Positions 1-12,000 of a stretch of 55,565 nt of DNA are shown here, piece after piece. Source of the DNA: a virus. The stretch covers positions 1 through 55,565 of IMG/VR virus record IMGVR_UViG_3300042287_000342. One strand, given 5' to 3'. The notes below the pieces were generated by a model. That model had not been told where the DNA came from, did not search any database, and saw only the letters and a list, made by a program, of their open reading frames with translations. The position numbers and the translations under genes were made by a program. The first letter of the stretch is position 1; every line of letters starts with the position of its first letter.

Positions 1-1
1 T

Positions 2-3000
2 AGTAGTACTGGTATTACACTAAGCAATGGAATGGTTGTTGAATTTCAAGGTACCGTTATTCCAGAAAAATATAGTCAGGAAACATGGGTGGTCGAAGGA
101 GTTGGAAAAGCTATAACATTGACAAAATTCTCTGATCTTATAGTTCCAGTGTTAACGGCCACAGTACCTGAAGTATTATTTGATAACGCAGGTTTTGACA
201 CAGAACCTTTTGACGATGCTACCGCATATCCTACCTTTAAAGATTACATCACTATAGCTAAAGACAGTATTGATTCTAATCCTTGGTCAAGATATAATCG
301 TTGGTTCCATAGAAGTGTATTAGAAACAGCTTATACTCTGCGAGGCGAAGATTTTCCTGCAGAAGAATCTACTAGAGCTAAACGACCTATTATAGAATTT
401 TCAGCTAATCTGCAGTTATTCAATCACGGATCAGCAGCTAAACAAACTGTAGACTATCTCGATGATTATACCACTGATGTATTATCTCGCATTGAAGGCA
501 GCACAGGTTACAACGTCGATGGAGAGTTTTTATTTGAAGGTGCTAGGATATTGGTTATTGCTGATACCGATAGATTAACCAACAACAAAATATATGAAGT
601 AAAATTCATTCGACACATAAACACTACTCAGATACATCTAGTAGAAACAGAAGATAGTGACAGTATATTAGGCCAAGGGGTGTTGGTGCGTCGAGGTTCC
701 AAAAACGGTGGAAAGATGTTTCACTTCAACGGAACTAATTGGATACCAAGTCAAGCAAAAACTTCAGTAAATCAGGCTCCACGGTTTGACGTATTTGATT
801 CGACAGGTGTAAGTTTTAGCGATATCGAAAAATACACCACTAGTACATTTACAGGCACAAAAATTATAAGCTATAAGCTAGGGTCAGGAAGAATAGATAC
901 TGAATTAGGTTTTAGTTTAAGTTATTTGAACATTGACAATGTTGGTGATATAGAATTTAATTTCGACTGGGATTCGGATATTGCAGAATACACAGAAACA
1001 CGAACACCTAAAAGCGTTAAAATATCTACCGGATACTATAAATTTAATCCCGATGCAGTTTATGCTAATAATTGGTTACTGGCTGGTTCAGAATTTATGC
1101 AACCTATAGTAGATAGTCAATTAGTAATCAGTGATACAAATACGTTGACCTTTGATACGATAGACTGGTCTGCGTTGAAGACAGACCCAATAATCAACAT
1201 TTACATAAACGGCACAAAGTATGCAGGAACGTACACTAGGACGGAGAACACATTTGAGTTTCCCCTCACTCTGTCTGCCAAAGACGCTGTAGTTCTAAAA
1301 GTTATTACAGATCTTGATCCCGATCAAGGTTATTATGAAATACCAGCAGGTCTAGAAAAGAATCCATTTAATACAGAACTGACATCTTTCACATTGGGCC
1401 AGGCTGTAGACCATATTGTTTCGGCTGTAGAATTTGATTCTAAGGTTACAGGTAATATACCGGGAGTTAGTAATCTAAGAGACAGCGATGGATATCAAAA
1501 ACATGCCAAACGTTTTCTGAAGCATTCTGGTATAGCACCACTGGCTATTATGACGCTGTGTGATAAAACACATAATATTATCAAATCAATACAATATGCT
1601 AAAAAAGCCTACACAGATTTTAAAAATAATTTTGCTGCTAGGGCAGTAGAAATTGACTATAATGATAGTGTACCAGATTTTGTTGATGATGTTATTAACA
1701 GTCTAGCAAAAAATAAAACTGCGGTGAGTCCGTTCGCAGACAGCGATATGCTAGGATCAGGTGCTTATACCGTTGTAACATATACTGTAGAAGATGTAGG
1801 AATAAAAACATTTTCATTAGGCGAAAAATTTGATCTAACCAGTCTCAGCAAACGTGCTGTTTATGTATATCTAAACGGCAGTCAACTTTTAAATGCAAGA
1901 GACTACTCATTCAATTCAACCTTTGGTTTTGTACAATTGAGTGTAAATCTTGAAGAAAATGATCTGGTCGAAATACGTGAATATGTTTCTACAGCTACTA
2001 GTCACATTCCACCAACTCCTACCAGCATGGGACTGTATAAAAAATACACTCCTATACGTTTCATAGACGATACCTTCCAAGAACCTCGTGAAGTCATACA
2101 AGGCCACGATGGTAGTATTACAGCGGCGTATGGCGATTTCAGAGATGACTTATTACTAGAACTTGAGTATCGTATCTATAACAATATCAAGCAGGAATAT
2201 GATTCTTCTATCTTTGATATTGATTCTATTTTAGGTGGGTATTACGGTGTTGGTCTTTACACAAAACCTCAATTAGATAATATTGTTAATCAAGAGTTTT
2301 TAAAATGGGTACAAAACACCAACATAAATTATACTTTAAACTCGTATTTTGACAGTGAGAATAGTTTTACCTATACCTATTCTAAAATGTCAGATCCTCT
2401 AAAAACGCAGACATTGCCTGGATATTGGAGAGGAGTGTATCAATGGTTCTATGACACAGATCGCCCACATCGCTGCCCATGGGAAATGTTAGGATTTTCG
2501 CAAGAACCTACCTGGTGGCAATCACAGTATGGTGCCGCACCATATACACGCAACAATTTATTGCTCTGGGAAGATCTAGAGAATGGGCATATTAGGCAAG
2601 GTAACAGAGCTGGCCGCTATGATAGATATAAGCGTCCGGGATTGATAAATCATATCCCTGTAGACGGCGATGGGTTATTATTAAGTCCACTAGATAGTGG
2701 GCTCGCCCAGGATTTTTCACTTATCAATAATCAAGGTACTTTTGTGCTAGGCGATATCGGTCCAGTAGAATATGCTTGGAGATCCAGTTCCGAATGGCCG
2801 TTTGCAGTTATAATGGCCATGTGTTTAATGAAACCTTTTGAATTCATTACAGATAACTTTGATCGTTCTAGAACTACCACTAACATATTAGATCAGACAG
2901 TTAACGGCACAACCTCTTTGTTCAGCACATTGGGCGAAATTGCACCAATAACATTGTCAGATTCGTATATAGGTCTATTAAAATATATAGCGGCCTATGT

Positions 3001-6000
3001 GAAATCAAGAGGTATCTCACAGGACAGTATTATAGAAAAAATTAACAATCTTGATGTTTCTTTGAGTTTTAGAATGAGTGGATTTGTTGATCAACAACAA
3101 CAGAAATTTTTGTTAGATTCTAAAAATCCATCTGCCACTACCAGCAGTATATATGTACCTGCAGAAAATTATGATATTATTTTTAATGTTGGCGCTCCGG
3201 TAGCTACTGTGGCTATTAGCGGAGTCATATTTGAAAAAACTCAAGGCGGTTGGATAGCCACAGGCTATGACGACATACATCCTTATTTTGAATATCATCA
3301 GGCTTTACCAAGTCAGAGAGATCCGGTAATATCTATAGGCGGAGTTAGCGAAACATTTTTAGACTGGACCTTAGATAAAAATTACAACAACGGTACCTTG
3401 GTAAGATATTCTAATGATTTTTATAGGGCGTTACGAACACATAATAGCGGAAATACATTTGATAAGTCAGTGTGGCAAAAACTCAGCGACATTCCTAAGA
3501 TAGGAGCAGTTGAAGCACAACGTCGCCGTACATTTAACACACTGGCAGTAAAACGTATTAGTTATGGCACACTGTTCACTACCGTTCAACAGGTAGTAGA
3601 TTTTCTATTAGGATATGAAAGTTATTTAAAAAGTCTAGGATTTATATTTGATAGATATGATCCAGTAAATCAGGTCAGTCAAGACTGGCTCAGCAGCGCC
3701 AAAGAATTTATGTTTTGGACCAAACACAACTGGGAACTAGGGTCGTTAATAGCCATTAGCCCTATGGCTGAAAAAGTGGATGTTGAGGTACCTGTGGGAG
3801 TAGCCGATAACATACTTGATGGGTTTTATGACTATCAGGTACTAAAGGGTGACGGCAAACCTCTAGAGCCAAGATTCATAAATGTAAATCGCAGTTTTCA
3901 AAAAATTACGGTAGAAACCACTAACACCGATGAAGGTGTATTTTTCTTAAAATTAAACTATGTTCTTAAAGAACATGTTACAGTATTTGACGATCGTACA
4001 GTATTCAATGATATAATTTATGATAAGACCACTGGCTATCGTCAAGGCAGAATTAAAGTACAGGGTTTTCGCACAGTAGATTGGGACGGAGATTACACAA
4101 GCCCGGGATTCTTATTTGATAATGTTAACATACAGACCTGGCAGCCATTCCGAGATTACAGGCTAGGCGACATAGTATCTTATAAAAGTTTTAATTGGAC
4201 TAGTTTAAGAAATCAACTTGGTTCTGAAACCTTTAATGATTCTGTTTGGACCAAATTAGATAGCACACCTCAAAAACAGCTGATTCCTAACTTCGACTAC
4301 AAGATCAAACAATTTAGCGATTATTTTGAAACATCGTCAGAAGGCACAAATCAAAATCAACGGGAATTAGCCAGACACACAATAGGATATCAACAGAGAG
4401 ATTATTTGAATAATCTGGCCGAAGATCCGGTGAGTCAATTTCAGTTGTATCAAGGATTCATACGTGAAAAGGGATCAGCTAACGCTATTACAAAAATATT
4501 TGGTAAACTTAGTCGATCAGGATCTGATAGTGTAACTCTGAATGAAGAGTGGGCGTTTTTATTAAGCAGAATAGGAGGCACTGATCAACTCACAGAAATA
4601 GAAATACAGATAGAAAAAAATAAAATAAAATTTAATTCTCAGGTATTAACTATAGAGTCTGGAGTTCGTGGTGTTGTTTCAGATCTTAATTATAGAATTA
4701 ATATCAACGACTTTACAGTACCACCGATACCGTATGTAACAAATATTAATCCAACTTCTTTAGAAATAAATCCAAGTTTCACCGCAGGATATGTGTACGA
4801 GAATCAATATGAACACGTGATAGCCACACAGACAGAATTAACTACACTAGATATCTCCACAGTTAAAGAAAATGATCATATATGGATAACGTTTTATAGA
4901 GATTCCTGGACAGTGCTTAGAGCTAACCAAGTTGAAATGCTATCTGTAATTACTGTTGAAAGGTTCGACGATACAACTGTAACAGTTACTTTTAATCGAC
5001 CGCATGTATTCTTAGTCGATACATATGTGGGATTTAGAAACATAGTTAATCTGCAGGGATTTTTTAAAATAATAACAGTGACTAACACCACAGTTAGTAT
5101 TGAAATTGATGCTGACAATGAAGATCCGGAAATAGATTCTAGTACTATAGTAAATCCTACAATACTTACTGAAAGTAGATTTGATAATTATCAGATTCTA
5201 GATAGAGGAACATCTGCGCTGTTATATAACGGTGCTAGATTGTTTATAGATAACAACGGTAACGACCTATGGGAAGTCATAGAAAAGCAAAAACAATACA
5301 CCGCTAATTCTATCACTGATTACGCTACAACTAGTCCTATCAATGCCGGTAAGAAAGTAATATATGACACAGTAAACTCTCAGCTACTTGTTAGCATACC
5401 TGGGTCTGGCATAGTAAACGTTTACGCAGAAAGTTCTACAGGACTAGTACTAAAACAAATCATTTCTCCCCCTAATGGATTCTTCGCCAATGCATTAGGA
5501 TCTTTCGGTAATGCGATGGCACTAAGTCCTGATGGTAAGGTGCTGATAGTTGGTGCAGCCGAAGCCAGCGGTGTAGCTAGTGCATTCCGAGGTCCGTGGG
5601 CCACAGATCAGTTTTATCAACAAGATGAGATAGTATTATATGGCGGCAGACTCTACCGAGCTAAAAATCCTAACACCGTAGGTGTAGACAATAGCACCGA
5701 AATAGCTATTAACACAGATGATTGGGAGCTAGCCACTATTATACCGGCGCTTGAATCAGGAGTTAATACCGGCCTGTATCAACAGGGAATGGTAGCAGTA
5801 TACACCTATACGAATGGCAGATTTTTTAACACTGCGGCTTTTGTTAGTCCAAGACCTGCTGACAATGAAAAATTTGGCAGCGAAATAACTTTATCTGTCA
5901 GCGGCAGCTCTTATTATATGGCAGTATCTGCTACAGGTTCCTATAATAATACTGGCCGAGTGTACCTGTTTAAATTCAACGGAACAGCATGGAGTCATTT

Positions 6001-9000
6001 AGAAAATCCTATGTACACAGGAGTATATGACTTTCAAAAATCCTACAAGGCAGGAGAAATTGTATGGCAGGCCGCCCAGGATCCCGTGGTTGAGGCTGCG
6101 AGAGGGAATTTGTGGATGAATCTAGAAGATTCGACCACAGACGGCAGTACGATAACTATCCAATCACAGGGATGGTTGAAAGTCAGCGATATCAGCACAA
6201 ATTGTTCTCTGCCAACTACAATATCAGTAGAGGATGATGGATCGACCTTAGAATTTGCAGTAACAGGTCTATTGAATGAAACACAAATGGCAGAACTAGT
6301 CAAACAGGGTGATAAGTTTGGATCTAGTATGGCCATGAACAGAGACGGCAGTATATTAGTTATAGGTGCTCCGGATGCAGACGGACAATATTTTGCAAAC
6401 TATCGAGGTCTATGGAGAGGCGATGTAGAATATGTAGAAGGGGAAGTTGTGAGATTCAAGGATCTCACAGCACCGGGAGATTCTTATCAATATTATCGAT
6501 TGGGTGATGCATTCCTTGGAGCAGATTCTACCTATAGAAGCTATAATGAAGATCCATCAGACAGTGCAAACTGGCAGGTAGTAGGAGACAGCACCACAGA
6601 GTCTAGCGGTAAGGTGTGGGTCTATGCTCGCACCGCAGGCGATGTCTATGAACTAAAACAAATGATCAATGCAGCATCGATCAGCTCATTTTCAGATATA
6701 GATTCTGGATTAGTTATTAGTACAGGTGACCAGTTTGGATTTGCAATGGACATGGATTTTACTGGTAATACCTTGGTTGTTTCTAGTCCTAGATCAGATA
6801 TTAATTATCAGGATCAAGGCAGTGTATATGTGCTAGAATTAGATAGTAACATTATTGAATACAGGGTGAAACAGCGCCTAGAAAGTTTCGAAACATACCC
6901 TAATGAATATTTTGGATACGGAGTTTCGGTGAGTCCGGATGCAGCAAAAATCGCTGTAGGCGCACGAAACGCTTCTAACGATATTCCTGTTGCATTCGAT
7001 ATTCTTCTCGGTACAATTTTTGATCTCGGAACTACTAGATTTAGCTCAGCTCAAGGTTACACCGGCGGAGTTTACATATTTGATAAAAAAGATCAGATAT
7101 TCTTTCTCACCGAAAAACTGCAGGAAGTCTTTTCACCAGACGAAGCTTTCGGTTCTAGTGTAGACTGTGTAGGATCTTATGTGGCAGTGGGATCTCCGTA
7201 CTATAGAGCTCCTGTGCTCGACTCAGAAGGAGAGCTAACCTACGAAGGTTCTTACATAGGAAATGCTAGATTGTTTAAGAAAGATTCTACACTGTCTTCT
7301 TGGAATATTTTAAACACACAGCAGCCTGTGGTAGATATACGAAAAATTCGGAGTATAGAATACTATGACAATGTGCAGAACATCAAAATACAAGACCTTG
7401 ATTTTATAGATTCTGCCAAAGGTAAAATATTAAACTCTGCCGAACAAGAAATTAAATTTAAGACACCCTATGATCCTGCAGTGTATACTATAGGAACTGA
7501 TCAGGTAGTTACGGATCCTGCCATAGCCTGGTACGAATCTAATGTTGGAAAATTATGGTGGAATATAGCTGCTGCAAAATGGATCTACGCCGAACAGGGT
7601 GATACTGCTTTTAGAACAGGTAATTGGAATCAATTAGCCAAGGGCAGCGATATTGCCGTGTATGAATGGATACAAAGTGTGTTATTGCCTAATGAATGGG
7701 CAGCAGTAGCAGACACCAACGAAGGACTGGCACAAGGAATTAGCGGACAACCTCTTTATCCCAACAACGATGCATATAGTGTAAAACAGATCTTGAATCC
7801 AACTACTGGACAGGTACAAGAAACTTTCTATTTTTATTGGGTAGAAAATAAAACAGTGGTACCTGCGAATATGGCAGATAGAACAAAATCGGCAGCAGAA
7901 GTAGCAAACATTATTGCAAATCCTGTGGGCACAGGCACCTCGTTTATAGCACTAATAGCCTCTGATAAATTTGTTTTGTATAATGCAAAATCAGTTATGT
8001 CATCAGATACTGCGTTGATTAATATCAAATATAGAAATGATTTGGCATCACTCAGACCTATACACAGTGAATATCAGCTATTGACAGAATCTGTTGCAGA
8101 CAGTGTGCCAACTTTACAACTAGAAAATAAATGGATCGACAGCCTGGTAGGAACTGATACACAGGGAAACAGAGTACCAGACACAGCGTTGCCTGCTAAA
8201 CAAAAATATGGCATAAATTTTAGACCGCGTCAAAGCATGTTTGTCGACAGACTAACAGCATTAAAGTTAGCAATAATCAACATCAACGAAGTATTGACCA
8301 ATCAACCGTTCGCTGACCTTATAGACTTTACAAATCTAAATGCTAAAGATCCTGCACCAGCCGAAATATTAAATCTATATGATGTTACAGTTGATACCGA
8401 GATTGATCTACAGACTGTAGGCACAGTAAGAACTAAACAAGCGGTACTTCGGGCTAATCTTGTTGATGGTGAATTAGATACTGTTGACATAGTCGATCCT
8501 GGATTCGGCTATAGAGTAGTGCCACCGATAGAGGTAGAAGGTGATGGGTTAGGAGCTAAAATAGCGGTAACGCTAGATAATCAAGGAAGAATAGCCACGA
8601 TTACAGTGTTAAACAGAGGTAAACGGTATCGAACATTGCTGGCCAAGGTAAGGAACTTTTCAGTGCTGGTGTTGAATGATTCTACTATAGATAATTTTTG
8701 GAGTGTCTATGCCTGGGATGATGTGAGAAAGGTATTTTTCCGCAGTCAATCTCAAGCCTACGATACTACCAAATATTGGAATACTGTGGATTGGTATCTT
8801 TCAGGGTACAATCAAGATTCACCTATCACTAGAGAAATTTTAAGTGTGTTTCAAGAACCACAATATCAAATTTCACCAGGAGAATTAATCAGAGTCAAAG
8901 AATACGGAGCCGGGGGTTGGGCGATATTTGAAAAAATCAACAACGCAGGTACAACTTTTTCAGATAGGTTTAAATTAGTGGCTAGACAGGACGGAACTTT

Positions 9001-12000
9001 GCAATTAAAATCTTCTCTATATGATACCACGGTGGCAGGTATAGGATTTGATAACGCACAGAGTTTTGACAACACTACCTATGATATTTCAAATTCAATA
9101 GAATTAAGAAATATTTTACAGGCTGTAAAAAAAGATATTTTTGTTGCAGATTATGCTATAGAATGGAATAAATTATTTTTCTCTAGCATAAGATATACTT
9201 TGTCAGAACAACAATATGTTGATTGGGTTTTTAAAACTAGTTTCTTAAACGCTACACACTCTGTAGGCAGTTTTGAACAAAAGCTAAATTATAAAAATGA
9301 TAATCTTGAAAGTTATCAACAATATATAGATGAAGTTAAACCTTTTAGAACTACAGTAAGAGAGTATGTGAGTCGTTACAATACTCCCGAGCCCTATCAA
9401 TCAGCTATTGCAGATTTTGACCTTGCTCCGAATTATTCAGTTATAGATGGTAAAGTAGTTCCTATAACCTTTGATCGTGCAGAATTAACACAGTACCCTT
9501 GGAAATGGTGGACAGACAATAACGGTTACTCAGTTACGGAAATTTTATTATATGAGTACGGCACCCTATATACCACTGTGCCTAGGGTGGTCATAGAAGG
9601 TAACGGTTCAGGAGCTACAGCGCAGGCCTATATATCTAACGGTCGTGTATCTGGTATTAAAATGTTGACCACAGGCAGCGGCTATACACAAACGCCCACA
9701 GTAACCTTAGTAGGGGGAAATTCCAACGACGGAACACAGGCTAAGGCTACAGCGGTGTTAGGCAATACTAAGATTAGAACTTTTAATCTCACAGTGAAAT
9801 TTGATCGTGTTAGCAAAACAGGTGATTATCAATCATATACACAAAATCAAATATTTGTAGCTACAGGCAGCACAGCGGTATTTGAACTAGGGTACGCTCC
9901 TACTAGAGACAAAACTAAAATATCAATATTTAAAAATAATCAATTAGTCTTAACCAGCGAATATACTATCAGCTTATATTATTTGGACACTGATAATTAT
10001 TCTTTGTTGAGAGGAAAAATTATATTTAATATAGCTCCAGTTAACGGCGATGTGATCACTGTAAACTATGAAAAAAATATCGAATTATTATCTGCTATAA
10101 ACAGAATAGATCGATTCTACACTCCCGTTTCCGGTATGGTAGGCAAAGAACTTAACCAACTTATGACCGGAATAGATTTTGGAGGTGTACAGATACAAGG
10201 TACTACTTTTGAAGTTACTGGAGGATGGGATGCGCTGCCATGGTTTACAGACAACTGGGACAGCGTAGAAGCCGCCAGCGACTATTACGTAGTTCATGAT
10301 GGTAGCACTAATACAGTAACTCTTCCGTACATTCCAGCGGCCGGACAAGAAATTAACATTTATATCAAGCGAGCAGGAGAAACACAGACTCGAAGAATAG
10401 ACGATCCGGCATATAATGATCAGATAGATTCATCTACAAGTGCAAATCCTAATGCAGAAATGCCTACTTTTATAGGCGATGGCGTTAACAATATTGTAGA
10501 AATTGGAGATTATCTATCAACACAAAGTGGGGATACATTAATTTTCCGTCCTTCAGAAAGCGATGGATCAGTAACAATCACCGATGATAATTTGCTAGAT
10601 ACCAAACTCAGCGGAGGCACATTATCGGCCATAGATAATATATATGTCACCGCCAGAGGGACCACAGCAGAAGAAATAGCTATAACCGGTGGTAAGTTTA
10701 TTGAACCTGATCACGTGCCTGCTCCGGAAGAAAATATTCCTGGACAGGTTATGGACAGTGTGTCTATTAAAGTGTTTCAATCGACCCCGACAGGGTCAGC
10801 GGCCCTGCAATCTAAAATTGTCAAAGGTAACGGAATCGATACCGACTTTGATATTGGACAACCTATTGTTGAAAACAACTCAGTAATTGTGTATGTAAAT
10901 AAAGTTAAAAAATACTTAGGTATAGACTATACTTTGGATCTAGTACAGAATAGAGTAGAATTTAATACAGCACCTATTAATAATTCAGTAATAGAACTTA
11001 TCTCTATAGGTGTAGGCGGAATAGGTATATTATCTTCAGATATATTCGTTGCCGATGGAGCCACTAACCTATTCCTAACAGATGCTAACTACAACGACAC
11101 AGCATTAATATTTGTTAGTGTAAATGGTGAGCCCGTAGATACTGGGTTTATAGACAGCACAGAAGTCACAGATATTCCGGGTAAAACTTTAGTAGAATTC
11201 GGAATAATTCCGTCGGCGGATGCAGTGATAAAAATAATAAGTCTTCAAGCCAGTGCCGATGTAGATAGTTCAGGAGTGTCTGTGGTGCAGGTCAATACTC
11301 AAACGGTGTATTTTGAAGGTAGTACGAGAAGTTTTGATCTTGAAGGGTTTGTAGAGATATCGAGGGGGTCGGCACCTAATTCAATGTTGGTAGAAGTAGA
11401 TGGCCAATATCTCAGAGGTGCAGATACAATCTATGTTGAATATGACGGAACTAACAACACGTTTATTCTAGGTCAAGATCCGTTAGAAGTATCTGGATCT
11501 ATTCTACCCAGCAATATTAGAGTATATGTTAATAATCGATTGAAAACTTTTATCACGGAATATACCTATAACGCTGCTACGAAGGAATTAGTAATTATCC
11601 CGGCTGTTCTCAATAACGGAGATCGAATAAAAATTGAAAATAATCGTAGGGCAGAATATTCTATAGTTGATTCTAATCTTGTAATAGATTCTGGTGTTTC
11701 TATGATTACTACCAACGAAACAGATAATGTAGAAATAAATGTTACATGGTTTAGCGAATATGCTTCATTGGATATGATATCGGATGAAATTGTAGGCGGC
11801 AAGGTACAGTATCAATTACCCCGTGCTCCTATATCTGCTAGTTATGTTTGGGTGTATAAGAACGGAACCCGCCTTACTCAGGATCAAGATTACTATGTCA
11901 ATATACCCAGAAATGTAGTTTATCTGGTTGCAGATTCAACCGTGAATGATCAGATCAAGATAGTGTTATTTTCATCAGACGTTTATCGATCACCTAGTGC

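Noticed and set aside
10785-10800. GACCC...GGGTC inverted repeat in the giant adhesin gene
   Set aside because: It is a five-base arm pair inside coding sequence, expected by chance in a gene of this length.
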